From contig NZ_CP103289.1 of assembly GCF_024757985.1 (NCBI RefSeq), positions 186,001 through 250,000 of the forward strand: a DNA stretch of 64,000 nucleotides. Reading direction: 5' to 3'. The translations under genes were made by a program, and so were the position numbers. The stretch is from Cellulomonas sp. NS3. Lineage in GTDB: Bacteria; Actinomycetota; Actinomycetes; Actinomycetales; Cellulomonadaceae. Below the pieces are notes generated by a model, which had not been told where the DNA came from, ran no database searches, and saw only the letters and a list, made by a program, of their open reading frames with translations. This document shows positions 42,065 through 50,868 of the stretch, one piece after another (position 1 is the stretch's first letter; every line of letters begins with the position of its first letter).

Positions 42065-42101
42065 GGACGGCTCGCGCGCGGAGCGGACGCGCGAGCCGTC
42101 C
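42065..42101. terminator. Strong hairpin after the CBM3-GH16 gene
   Basis: GGACGGCTCGCGCG (42065-42078) and CGCGCGAGCCGTCC (42088-42101) form a perfect 14-bp stem with a 9-nt loop, 19 bp after the stop codon and ahead of the convergent small ORF. Probable terminator of the gntR-divergent sugar operon. Confidence 0.7.
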
Positions 42102-42116
42102 CGCCGGGCTCAGGGC

Positions 42117-42329
42117 TCAGGGCTCGGCGGTGCGGCGGGTCGTGAGGTTCGCGGGACGCGTGCGCGTGCGCTGCCGCGGGACCTCGAACCACGCGCTCGG
42201 GGAGCCTGCCGGGACGGCCATGAGGCCCTCCTGCACCGCGGCGAGGATCTCCGGGTCCGGCGTCGTGGTCGATCCCGCGAGAGCGTCGAGCACCTCACGT
42301 CCCGCTTCGTCGCGGTCTGGACCGATCAT
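42117..42329 (-). CDS. Small hypothetical protein
   Basis: A 70-residue ORF with GC-rich third positions and no recognised domain: acidic first half (DRDEAGREVLDALAGS) and Arg/Thr-rich tail. It has no Shine-Dalgarno but a -10-like TATCGT ends 6 nt before the ATG, with a palindrome ACCCGG-N6-CCGGGT (42342-42359) directly upstream. This promoter-like context is the main argument for a real, leaderless gene. No function can be suggested. Confidence 0.5.
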   Translation of the reverse strand: MIGPDRDEAGREVLDALAGSTTTPDPEILAAVQEGLMAVPAGSPSAWFEVPRQRTRTRPANLTTRRTAEP

Positions 42330-42335
42330 GGGTCG

Positions 42336-42359
42336 ACGATAACCCGGGCATATCCGGGT
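42336..42359 (-). promoter_or_regulatory. Palindrome and -10 upstream of the small ORF
   Basis: ACCCGG-GCATAT-CCGGGT (42342-42359) is a perfect 6-bp inverted repeat with an AT-rich core, abutting the minus-strand -10 TATCGT (42336-42341). Two related CACCCG direct repeats lie further upstream (about 42385-42403). Possible repressor site. Confidence 0.4.
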
Positions 42360-42466
42360 GCGGGAGACGGGCAGACCGACCTCACCCGGGATCTCACCCG
42401 TGCGGATGAACTGGCATCGGCGCTGGTCACGGCGCCACCGGGACAAGTCGGTCAGCCGCGGCGGAA

Positions 42467-45400
42467 TCAGGCGGTCGAGGCGAGCGCGGTGCGGATCCGC
42501 TTGACCGAGACGGGCTGCGGCGTGCCGAGCTGCTGGGCGAACAGGCTCACGCGCAGCTCCTCGAGCATCCACCGGACGTCCGCGAGGGACGCGTCGCGGG
42601 CCGGGTCGGGCGACGAGCCGGCCGCGCGGCGGACCGCCTGGTCCCACGCCTCGGCGAGGTCGTGGACCTGCCACGCGAGGTCGGCGTCGCGCTGCGGGTT
42701 CTCGGCGGCCTTCTCCAGCCGGCGCCGCGCCGCCCGCAGGTACCGGGGGAGGTGCACGAGCCGGGTCACGCCGGTCGCGCTGACGAAGCCGTCGAACACG
42801 AGCCGGGCGGCCTGCTCGCGCACGTCCTGCAGGGTCGCGAGGAGCGCGAGGCTCGACGAGCCGCGGACGTCGGCGTCGAGCTCGCGCGCCGCGGTGAGGG
42901 CCGCGACGACGTCGGCGACGACCCGGTGCACGGTGTCCTCGAGCCGCTCGCGCACGTGCGTGCGGAGCGCGGCGTACGCGGTGCCGGTGCGGACCTCCGT
43001 GGCCGGGCGGCCCGCGAGGTGCTCGGCGAGCAGGTGGTCGACGGCCGCGCGCTGCACGTCCGCGACGAGCGCGTCCGTGCTGCGGTAGGGGCTCGCGGCG
43101 AGGGTGAGCGCCTGCGTGCCGGTCCACCGCGTCGTCACGCGTGCGGTCGCGAGCGACGTCTCACGCAGCAGCACGGCGCGGAGCCCGCGGCGGTGGGCCT
43201 CGACCTGCGCGCCCGCGTCGGCGAGCACCCGAAGCCCGACCGTGCCCGACGGCTCCTCGACGAGCGCGGGATAGCCGCGCACGCGCAGCCCCCCGGCACC
43301 GGTCGTCTCGACGGTGAGCGGGAGCGCGTCGTCGGGCAGGTCGGCCGGCCACGCGGTCAGGCCGGTGCGCTCGGGGATCGCCGCCGCGACCGCGGGGTCC
43401 GCGGCGCCGCGTGCCGCGGCGGGGGAGGTCGGTGCCGTGCCGGCGTCGGGGGCGGCCGGAGCGGCGGCGGCCGGTGCGGCCGTCGCCGTCGCGTCGTCCC
43501 GTCCGCGCGCGCCCGCCTTCGTCCCCGCCTCCCGCATCGCGTCGCGCACCGCGGTCCGGACCGCGGAGCTCACGGCGTCCTGCGTCCGGGCCGCGAGCCG
43601 GCGCTGCAGCGCCACGAGGTCCTTGCTCTCGTCGAGCACGACCCCGCGGTCCGACTGGACCCGGAACGTCATGCGCAGGTGCGGCGGGAGCTTCTCGTCG
43701 TCGAACGCGTCGAGCGGCACGTCGACGTCCCGGAGCGCGCGCACGGCCTGCGCGAACGCGTCGTGGAACGACGGCGCGAGGTCCGCGGCGCGCACGGTGT
43801 CGTGCCACGACGCGAGGTTCTCGCGGAACCAGGCCACGACGCCCCGCGCGACGTCCGGCGCGGGCACGAGCTGCACCCGGACGGGCTTGGGCAACGACCG
43901 GATCGTCGCGGTGACCAGCTCCTCGAGCAGGCCAGGGACCATCCACCCGAAGCCCTCGGGGCGCACGCGCGCGAGCAGCACGAGCGGGACGTGCGCCGTG
44001 ACCCCGTCGGCCTCGGTGCCGGGCTCGAACTGGTAGGTGAGCGGCAGCTCGAGCTCGCCCTGCGGCCACGTCGAGGGGAAGTCGGACGCGCTGACCGCGT
44101 CCTCGTCGGACACGAGCAGCTCGCGCGTGAAGGTCAGCAGGTCCGGCTGGGTGCGCCGGGCCGTCTTCCACCACGTGTCGAAGTGCCGGGCGGAGACCAC
44201 GTCCGCCGGGACGCGCTCGTCATAGAACGCGAACAGCACGTCGTCGTCGACCACGAGCCCGCGCCGGCGGGCCCGGGCCTCGAGGCTCTCGGCCTCCGCG
44301 AGCAGGCGGCGGTTCTCGTGGAAGAACTCGTGGTGCGTGGTCCACTCGCCGTCGACGAGCGCGTGCCGCAGGAACAGCTCGCGCGCGTGCTCGGGGTCGA
44401 CCTTGGCGTACAGCACCCGGCGCTGCGCGACGATCGGGACGCCGTAGAGCAGCACCCGCTCGAGCGCCATGGCTGCGCCCTGCTTCGTCGACCACGTCGG
44501 CTCGGAGTACGTGCGCTTCACGAGGTGCCCCGCGAGCTCCTCGGCCCACTCGGGCTGGATCCGCGCGACGTCGCGCCCCCACAGGCGCGAGGTCTCGACG
44601 AGCTCGCCGGCCATGACCCATGCTGGCGGGCGCTTCGCGAGGCCGGACCCCGGGAAGATCGCGAACCGGGCGCCGCGCGCGCCGAGGTACTCGTTGCGCG
44701 CACGTCGGTCGGGGCGCCGGGCGGGGGAGTCCTTGCGGCCGCGGTTCCCGGCGGGCGGGGTGACCTCGGTGGCCTCCTGCATGCCGATCTGGCTGAGGAG
44801 GCCCGCGAGCAGGCTCAGGTGGATGCGGTCGGCGTCCCAGTCGAGGCGCAGCTTCTCGGGGCCGCCCTCGGTGTCGGACGCGAGGACCGTCTGCTCCGCA
44901 CCGGGCGCGGTCCGGCGTCGCGGCTCCTTCTCGGCCTGTGCGCCCGCGAGCGCGACCCCGACGCTCCCCGCCTTCTCCCGCCGCCGCGGCGGGTTCACGA
45001 CGATGCCGAGCGGCTTCGCCAGCTCCCGGAGCTGCGTGACGACGTCCTGCCACTCGCGGATCCGCAGGTAGTTCAGGTGCTCGGAGCGGCACAGGCGGCG
45101 GAACGCCGAGCCGGACAGGTCCGCCTGCGCGTCCTTGAGGTACTGCCAGAGGTTCAGGTACGTGAGGAAGTCGGACGTCGGGTCGGCGAAGCGCGCGTGC
45201 TGCTGGTCGGCCTGCGGGCGGCTCTCGACCGGGCGCTCGCGCGGGTCCTGGATCGACAGCGCCGCCGCGATGATCATGACCTCGCGCGCGACGCCCCGGC
45301 GCCCGGCCTCGACGATCATCCGGCCGAGCCGCGGGTCCATCGGCAGCTGGGCGAGCGCCCGTCCGGTCTCGGTGAGCGCCCCGCCCGTCGGCGCGAGGGC

Positions 45401-47068
45401 CCCGAGCTCGGTGAGCAGCTGCACGCCGTCGCGCACCGAGCGCACGTCCGGGGGGTCCACGAACGGGAACTGCGCGATGTCGTCGGGCGTGGCTGCGACC
45501 CCCACGGAGATCATCTGGAGGATGACCGACGCGAGCGACGTGCGCAGGATCTCCGGCTCGGTGTACTCGGGGCGGGACTCGAAGTCGGCCTCGGAGTAGA
45601 GCCGGATCGCGATGCCGTCCGCGACGCGCCCGCACCGGCCCGAGCGCTGGTTCGCCGACGCCTGCGAGATCGGCTCGATGGGCAGGCGCTGGACCTTCGT
45701 GGCCTTGGAGTAGCGCGAGATGCGGGCCGTGCCGGGGTCGATCACGTACCGGATGCCCGGCACGGTCAGCGACGTCTCGGCGACGTTGGTCGCGAGCACG
45801 ACGCGGCGCGTGCCGTGCTGCTCGAACACCCGGTGCTGCTCGGCCGCGGAGAGCCGCCCGTACAGCGGCAGGATCTCGACCGCCGACGGGCCGCGCAGGT
45901 CCGCCGCCCGGTCGCCCAGGTGCGCGCGCAGCGCGTCCTCCGCGTCGCGGATCTCCCGCTCGCCCGAGAAGAACACGAGGATGTCGCCCGGGCCCTCGGC
46001 GGCGAGCTCGTCGACCGCCTCGCAGATCGCCTGCATCAGGTCGCGGTCCTCGACCTGCGCGCGGCCGGGGCCCTTGCCCTTGCTCGGCGACCCGGCACCC
46101 TTCCCCGGGCGGCCCTTCGGGTACGCGCGCCCGGTCAGCGCCGCACCGTCCGGCCCGGTGCCGTCGTCGTCCCACCCGTCCCCGTCGGCCGCGGGCAGCG
46201 CGTCGTCCGCGCGCAGCGGCCGGTACCGGATCTCGACCGGGAAGGTGCGGCCCGTGACCTCGACGACCGGCGCCGGGACGCCGTCGGGGTGCTCGGGCGT
46301 CGGCGGACCCGCGAAGTGCGCCGCGAACCGCGCCGAGTCGATCGTCGCCGACGTGATGACGAGCTTGAGGTCCGGCCGCTGCGGCAGGAGCCGCGTGAGG
46401 TAGCCGAGCAGGAAGTCGATGTTGAGCGAGCGCTCGTGGGCCTCGTCGATGATGAGCGTGTCGTAGCCGCGCAGCATCGGGTCGCGCTGGATCTGCGCGA
46501 GCAGGATCCCGTCCGTCATGACCTTGACCAGCGTCGACGCGCTCGACTCGTCGGTGAACCGCACCTGGTACCCCACGAGGTCCCCGAGCGGGACGCCCGG
46601 GCCGCTGATCTCCTCGTTGATCCGCTCCGCGACCGTGCGCGCCGCGATCCGCCGGGGCTGCGTGTGGCCGATCTGCCCGTCCCGGCCCCGGCCGAGCTCG
46701 AGCATGATCTTGGGGAGCTGCGTCGTCTTCCCCGAGCCCGTCTCGCCCGCGACGATCACGACCTGGTGCTCGCGGATCGCCGCGGAGATCTCGTCGCGGC
46801 GCGCCGAGACCGGGAGCTGCTCGGGGTACGTGATCGGGGGGACGACGACGGCGTGGCGCAGCTCGGCGCGGCGGGCGCGCTGGGCGTCGCCCTGCTTCGG
46901 GTCGGGCCGGCGGTCGGGCCGACGCTCGCGCTGAGGACGACTGCTCTCGTCGGTGCGGTGCTCCGCGTCGGGACGACGCGGCCCGCGACGACGACCGCGC
47001 CCGCCCCGACGGCCCGGTGCCCCGGTCCCGTCCGGCGTCGCCGGTCGCTCCTCGCGCGCAGTGCTCAC
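42467..47068 (-). CDS. hrpA: ATP-dependent helicase HrpA (DEAH box)
   Basis: A very large DExH RNA helicase (1,533 residues from the GTG at 47068). N-terminal Arg/Asp/Pro-rich extension (1-70), then Walker A GETGSGKTT (about 108-116), DEAHERS, SATID, a long helicase C-terminal core ending in the QRSGRCGRVADG motif, HA2/ratchet and OB-fold regions, and the C-terminal DUF3418 typical of bacterial HrpA. A Gly/Lys/Pro-rich insert (DGTGPDGAALTGRAYPKG and following) separates the two RecA lobes. Enteric HrpA resolves stalled or collided ribosomes; the same is inferred here. An upstream GTG at 47101 would add 11 residues. Confidence 0.95.
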   Translation of the reverse strand: MSTAREERPATPDGTGAPGRRGGRGRRRGPRRPDAEHRTDESSRPQRERRPDRRPDPKQGDAQRARRAELRHAVVVPPITYPEQLPVSARRDEISAAIREHQVVIVAGETGSGKTTQLPKIMLELGRGRDGQIGHTQPRRIAARTVAERINEEISGPGVPLGDLVGYQVRFTDESSASTLVKVMTDGILLAQIQRDPMLRGYDTLIIDEAHERSLNIDFLLGYLTRLLPQRPDLKLVITSATIDSARFAAHFAGPPTPEHPDGVPAPVVEVTGRTFPVEIRYRPLRADDALPAADGDGWDDDGTGPDGAALTGRAYPKGRPGKGAGSPSKGKGPGRAQVEDRDLMQAICEAVDELAAEGPGDILVFFSGEREIRDAEDALRAHLGDRAADLRGPSAVEILPLYGRLSAAEQHRVFEQHGTRRVVLATNVAETSLTVPGIRYVIDPGTARISRYSKATKVQRLPIEPISQASANQRSGRCGRVADGIAIRLYSEADFESRPEYTEPEILRTSLASVILQMISVGVAATPDDIAQFPFVDPPDVRSVRDGVQLLTELGALAPTGGALTETGRALAQLPMDPRLGRMIVEAGRRGVAREVMIIAAALSIQDPRERPVESRPQADQQHARFADPTSDFLTYLNLWQYLKDAQADLSGSAFRRLCRSEHLNYLRIREWQDVVTQLRELAKPLGIVVNPPRRREKAGSVGVALAGAQAEKEPRRRTAPGAEQTVLASDTEGGPEKLRLDWDADRIHLSLLAGLLSQIGMQEATEVTPPAGNRGRKDSPARRPDRRARNEYLGARGARFAIFPGSGLAKRPPAWVMAGELVETSRLWGRDVARIQPEWAEELAGHLVKRTYSEPTWSTKQGAAMALERVLLYGVPIVAQRRVLYAKVDPEHARELFLRHALVDGEWTTHHEFFHENRRLLAEAESLEARARRRGLVVDDDVLFAFYDERVPADVVSARHFDTWWKTARRTQPDLLTFTRELLVSDEDAVSASDFPSTWPQGELELPLTYQFEPGTEADGVTAHVPLVLLARVRPEGFGWMVPGLLEELVTATIRSLPKPVRVQLVPAPDVARGVVAWFRENLASWHDTVRAADLAPSFHDAFAQAVRALRDVDVPLDAFDDEKLPPHLRMTFRVQSDRGVVLDESKDLVALQRRLAARTQDAVSSAVRTAVRDAMREAGTKAGARGRDDATATAAPAAAAPAAPDAGTAPTSPAAARGAADPAVAAAIPERTGLTAWPADLPDDALPLTVETTGAGGLRVRGYPALVEEPSGTVGLRVLADAGAQVEAHRRGLRAVLLRETSLATARVTTRWTGTQALTLAASPYRSTDALVADVQRAAVDHLLAEHLAGRPATEVRTGTAYAALRTHVRERLEDTVHRVVADVVAALTAARELDADVRGSSSLALLATLQDVREQAARLVFDGFVSATGVTRLVHLPRYLRAARRRLEKAAENPQRDADLAWQVHDLAEAWDQAVRRAAGSSPDPARDASLADVRWMLEELRVSLFAQQLGTPQPVSVKRIRTALASTA

Positions 47069-47152
47069 GACGGACCATTCTCCCCGCTGCCGCGGGTGCA
47101 CCGCGCGTTGATTCCCCGCAGGCGTCCGCGCACGCCTCCGCGGCCGGTCAGC

Positions 47153-47183
47153 CCTCGGCCGCCCGTTGCCCGGACGGCCGAGG
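47153..47183 (-). terminator. Hairpin downstream of sigma/propeller pair B
   Basis: CCTCGGCCG (47153-47161) and CGGCCGAGG (47175-47183) form a perfect 9-bp stem with a 13-nt loop, only 6 bp past the leftward stop at 47190. Likely terminator, without T-tract. Confidence 0.5.
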
Positions 47184-47189
47184 CTCGCG

Positions 47190-48656
47190 TCACCAGGCGT
47201 AGAGCTGAACCGCGCGCGGCCCGGAGACCGCGAGGTGCCGCGGCATGACCGACGTCCCGACGATCGAGCCCGCCGGAGCCGGGAGGGACCAGACCGTCGA
47301 GCCGTCCGCGAGCGCGAGGGCGACGAGCTCCTGCCTGTCGTGGTGGTGCACGAGCACCCGCTCGCCGTCCGTCGCGACGACGGTCCCCGCGTCGGTCGAC
47401 CAGCGCACCGCTCCGGTCGCGAGGTCGAGCGCGGACACTCCCGCCGCGTCCTCGACGAGCACCGTGTCGCCGACGAGCCCCTCGACGCGCGTGGCGCCCG
47501 CCTCCCACAGGACGGTCTCGTCCCGCGGGTCGTGAGCGGCGAGCGCGCTCATCCCGCCGTCGGCCGACGTCGTCACCGGGACGAGCCGGGGGACGACGGC
47601 GCCCGGTGCGACGGACCACACGGCGGGATCCCGCCCGACGCCCAGGTCCTGCGGGCCCGTCGTCGAGCGCTCGCCCGTCGCGGTGTCGATGACCGCGCTG
47701 TAGGTGAACCCCGCGAGCCGGGCGTGCGTGCCCTGGACCTGCGTCTGGGCGAACACGTCGCCGTAGACCGGCTCGTCGCTCGCCGCCCCCGGCTCGACGT
47801 GCGACCACACCGTCCGCCCGGTCACGGCGTCGAGGCCGTCCCAGCGCGCGGTCGTCGGCTCGGGCTTGCCGTGCACCACGACGGTGTCCCCCGCGAGGCC
47901 CGTGGAGACGACCCAGGGCTCGACCGGCAGTGTCCGCACGACCGTCCCGTCCTGCGGGTCCAGGAGCTGGAGCTCCGGCTCGTCCTCGGCGGACGAGCCC
48001 AGGCACACCACGAGCCCCTCGGAGCTCGTCCCGGAGCACGTCCAGGTCGTCGGGCGCTCGACGCCCTGCCGCTGCACCCACCGGACGGCGCCGGTGACGG
48101 CGTCGATCCCGGTCAGGGCGTTCTGCCCGTCCTCGGCGGTGACGAACGTCACGAGGACGTCGCCTGCGTCGACGGCCTCGAAGTCGCCGTACCAGGACCC
48201 GTCGCGCACGTCGACGAACGTCGTCGGCTGACCGCCCGCCGGGTCCGGCAGTACGTCGCCCGCGGTGAGCGACCACAGTGCGCGGGGCGGCTGGGCGAGC
48301 GACCCGACGACGCCCCACCCGGCGGGCTGCTCGGGCGTGGCGGTGGCGGTCGGCGTCGGTGTCGTGGTCGCGCTCGCGCTCGCGGTGGGCGTGGGCGTGG
48401 GCGTCGCGGTGGCGGTCGGCACCGGGTCGACCGCGGGGTCCCGCGGTGCGGGCGTCAGGGCGGTCGCCGTGGCGATGCCGACGGCGAGGACCGTCACGGC
48501 GACGGCCGAGATCGCGCCGGTGCGGCGTGCGCGGAGGGTGCGGATGTCGGTCATGACGTGGCGGACCTCGGTGCTGGTGTCGGGCGCGGTCGCGGCGGCG
48601 GCGGCGGTCTCGGTGCCGGCGAGCTCGTGCAGGAGGTCGCGCAGGTTCGGGCTCAT
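47190..48656 (-). CDS. Membrane-anchored PQQ-like beta-propeller, putative anti-sigma partner (pair B)
   Basis: 488 residues. The cytosolic N-terminus (MSPNLRDLLHELAG) leads to a single transmembrane helix (about 50-70), then a Thr/Pro/Ser linker of TPTPT-type repeats (about 78-110), then a PQQ-like beta-propeller (about 118-485) with repeated blade motifs such as GIDAVTGAVRWV, GLDAVTGRTVWS and ALDLATGAVRWS. Overlaps the sigma gene by ATGA. The cytosolic segment is presumed to bind the sigma factor; no zinc anti-sigma motif is present. Paralogous to the proteins at 8484 and 50869. Confidence 0.8.
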   Translation of the reverse strand: MSPNLRDLLHELAGTETAAAAATAPDTSTEVRHVMTDIRTLRARRTGAISAVAVTVLAVGIATATALTPAPRDPAVDPVPTATATPTPTPTASASATTTPTPTATATPEQPAGWGVVGSLAQPPRALWSLTAGDVLPDPAGGQPTTFVDVRDGSWYGDFEAVDAGDVLVTFVTAEDGQNALTGIDAVTGAVRWVQRQGVERPTTWTCSGTSSEGLVVCLGSSAEDEPELQLLDPQDGTVVRTLPVEPWVVSTGLAGDTVVVHGKPEPTTARWDGLDAVTGRTVWSHVEPGAASDEPVYGDVFAQTQVQGTHARLAGFTYSAVIDTATGERSTTGPQDLGVGRDPAVWSVAPGAVVPRLVPVTTSADGGMSALAAHDPRDETVLWEAGATRVEGLVGDTVLVEDAAGVSALDLATGAVRWSTDAGTVVATDGERVLVHHHDRQELVALALADGSTVWSLPAPAGSIVGTSVMPRHLAVSGPRAVQLYAW

Positions 48657-49204
48657 GCCTGGCTCCGTCCGGTGCGGGTCACGGGGATCGTGTCGAGGTC
48701 GGCGTCCGGCGGCAGCGCGTCGGGCCCCAGGAGGACCCGCAGCCGCGCGGTCGCGTCGGACAGGTAGCGCTTGACCGCGCCGGGGCTCAGCCCGAGCGCG
48801 TCCGCGATCTCCGCGCCCGGCAGGTCGTCGAAGTAGCGCAGGACGGCGCAGGCCCGCTCGCGCGGCGCCAGCGTCGCGAGCGCCGCCCGCACGTCGAGGA
48901 CGGCCGTCGTCGCGTGCTCGGGCGACGCGACGTCGTCCGTCACCGCGAACAGGTGCGCCCTCGACCGCCACGTGCGCTGCTTGCGGGCGTGGTCCAGGAA
49001 CGTCGTCCGGATCACCTGGCGCACGTAGCCCTCGGCGGTGTGCACGTCGGTCAGGTCGCGCGGCTTCGCGAAGGTCCGCACGAGCGCGTCGTGCACCAGG
49101 TCCTCGGCGAGCGACCGGTCGACCGTGAACAGCGCGGCGTAGCCGACCAGCGAGCTCCGGCGGTCACGGACCACCTCCTCGAGCACGTCCTGCCAGTCCG
49201 GCAC
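48653..49204 (-). CDS. SigE-family ECF sigma factor (pair B)
   Basis: 183 residues; starts MPDWQDVLEEVVRDRRSSLV. Region 2 has LFTVDRSLAEDLVHDALVRT and GYVRQVIRTTFLDHARK; region 4 has LAPRERACAVLRYFDDL and LGLSPGAVKRYLSDA. GTG at 49204 with AGGAGGGG upstream. The CCAAC-N17-CGTTG promoter (49273-49299, minus) lies 68 nt upstream. Co-translated with the propeller protein through ATGA. Confidence 0.93.
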   Translation of the reverse strand: MPDWQDVLEEVVRDRRSSLVGYAALFTVDRSLAEDLVHDALVRTFAKPRDLTDVHTAEGYVRQVIRTTFLDHARKQRTWRSRAHLFAVTDDVASPEHATTAVLDVRAALATLAPRERACAVLRYFDDLPGAEIADALGLSPGAVKRYLSDATARLRVLLGPDALPPDADLDTIPVTRTGRSQA

Positions 49205-49579
49205 GGCCGCCCCTCCTGTCCTCGCGCCGGGCCGTCACCGGCTGGTGACCGCTCCGTGCACCCTCACCCCCACAACGCGCGCCGGGGCGGGGAAGTTGGG
49301 GTGCGGCCGCCGCCGGACCTCACCACCTGCGGGGAACCCACGTGGAGGAGATCCCGCCGCTGCCGACGGCGACGCGGGACACGGTCGAGGTGGCGCCGGA
49401 CTCGACGTCCACGCAGACGAGATCCTGACGGTGCGGTCACCGGGAGAGTGACACCTGCGGACGCACCCCGACAAAGGGACTGGGCCGACCGGGCGTCGCA
49501 CCGCGGGACGCCTGCACCGGCCGGGCACCGGTCCGATCAGGAGGTCGACACCCCGCACCGCCCCGCGCAAGGACTCCCC
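49205..49579. other. 375-bp divergent intergenic region, sigma B / GH26
   Basis: Apart from the sigma promoter (49273-49299, minus strand), no gene or clear rightward promoter was recognised. The stretch just before the GH26 start has an AAGGA ribosome-binding site (about 49569-49573). No CebR-type TGGGAGCGCTCCCA box is present. Confidence 0.5.
49273..49299 (-). promoter_or_regulatory. ECF promoter of pair B
   Basis: On the minus strand CCAAC and CGTTG are separated by exactly 17 nt, as in pairs A and C. The upstream flank ACCCCAACTTCC matches pair C (ACCCCAACGTTCC) with one base missing. The conservation between paralogous loci argues for autoregulation. Confidence 0.72.
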
Positions 49580-50728
49580 GTGCCGTTCCTCCGTCTCGCC
49601 ACCGCCGCCGCCCTCGTGGCCGTCCTCGCGGTGGCCACCGCGCCGTACGGCCCGCACGACGGCGCCATCCCGGACCCTGAGTCCCCTGCGGCGTCGGACT
49701 CCACGCTGCGCGTCCCGCTCCACGCCCGCGTGGAGCTCGCGGTCGGCCGCACCTCCCCGGGCGCGTCGGCCACGACGTCCACCGCGTCCGGCACGTCGAC
49801 GAAGGTGCAGGGTGGCAAGGTGAAGCCGACGCCCACCCCCACGCCGACGCCGACCCCCACCCCCACCTCCGGCTCGAGCACCGCGTGGGCCGTCCCGGTC
49901 GGGGTCACGATCCCGTGGGGGCCGGTGGACGCCGGGCGCCTCGCCGAGACCACCGCGATCCTGCGGCACGTCCCCGCCTACCTCGAGTGGTACACCGGCT
50001 TCGGGGAGGCGCCCGACGTCGCGAAGCTCCAGGCCGTGACCGACGCGGGCGCCGTCCCCGTCGTCACGTGGGAGCCGTGGGTGTGGACCGACGGCGTGAA
50101 CCAGCCCGCGTACGCGCTCGACCGCGTCACGGCCGGCGACTTCGACGCGTACCTCGTGCAGTGGGCCGACGCGCTCGCGGCCTGGGACCGCCCGGTGATG
50201 ATGCGGTTCGCGCACGAGATGAACGGCGACTGGTACCCCTGGTCCGCCGGGGTCAACGGCAACTCCGCCGCCGACTACGTCGACGCGTGGCGGCACGTGC
50301 ACGACGTGTTCGCCGCGCGCGGGGCCGACGAGGTGCAGTGGGTCTGGGCGCCCAACGTGGTCTACCCCGGCTCGACGCCGCTCACGTCGCTGTACCCCGG
50401 TGACGCGTACGTCGACGTCCTCGGGGTCGACGGCTACAACTGGGGCACCTCGGTCTCCTGGGGCACGTGGGTCTCCGGCCGGCAGGTGTTCGAGCAGACG
50501 TTCGCCGAGCTGCGCGTGCTCGCGCCGTCGAAGCCGCTGCTCGTGACCGAGACCGCGTCGAGCGAGCTCGGCGGCTCGAAGGCCGCGTGGGTCGACGACC
50601 TGATCACGTGGTCGGCGGGCCAGGGCCTGCTCGGGGTCATCTGGTTCGACGAGAACAAGGAGACCGACTGGCGCATGGCGAGCTCGCCGGAGTCCGCGGC
50701 GGCGTTCGCGGCGGCGCTGTACCGCTGA
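49580..50728 (+). CDS. Secreted GH26 beta-mannanase-like glycoside hydrolase
   Basis: 382 residues: signal peptide or N-terminal hydrophobic segment (1-24), Ser/Thr-rich region, a Thr-Pro linker (about 80-95), then a (beta/alpha)8 GH26 domain. Acid/base Glu is in MMRFAHEMNGDWYPW (about 213-227) and the nucleophile Glu in LLVTETASSE (about 320). GH26 enzymes hydrolyse beta-mannan or related mixed-linkage glucans; substrate is inferred. GTG at 49580 with AAGGA upstream. It sits between two inward-facing sigma/propeller pairs, which may or may not control it. Confidence 0.9.
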   Translation: MPFLRLATAAALVAVLAVATAPYGPHDGAIPDPESPAASDSTLRVPLHARVELAVGRTSPGASATTSTASGTSTKVQGGKVKPTPTPTPTPTPTPTSGSSTAWAVPVGVTIPWGPVDAGRLAETTAILRHVPAYLEWYTGFGEAPDVAKLQAVTDAGAVPVVTWEPWVWTDGVNQPAYALDRVTAGDFDAYLVQWADALAAWDRPVMMRFAHEMNGDWYPWSAGVNGNSAADYVDAWRHVHDVFAARGADEVQWVWAPNVVYPGSTPLTSLYPGDAYVDVLGVDGYNWGTSVSWGTWVSGRQVFEQTFAELRVLAPSKPLLVTETASSELGGSKAAWVDDLITWSAGQGLLGVIWFDENKETDWRMASSPESAAAFAAALYR

Positions 50729-50868
50729 CCGGACGCCATCGAGCCGGAGCGCAGCCACGGGACGCCGCCCCGCCGAGGGACCGTAGGGCGTCGGGAGGAC
50801 CCGGAAGGTGCGCGGGTGCAACGTCCTTCTCCGCCGTGCGCACCGCGGTGCCGGAACGCACCGGCGGG

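Noticed and set aside
42662-47248. Very long open frame antisense to hrpA (about 1,500 codons)
   Set aside because: Its product is dominated by Arg, Asp, Glu, Val and Leu with no domain pattern. Such antisense frames arise from high-GC codon bias; HrpA motifs on the other strand are unambiguous.
49300-49579. Cellulase-type CebR operator TGGGAGCGCTCCCA upstream of GH26
   Set aside because: The palindrome was looked for in the GH26, GH43 and GH16 upstream regions and not found.
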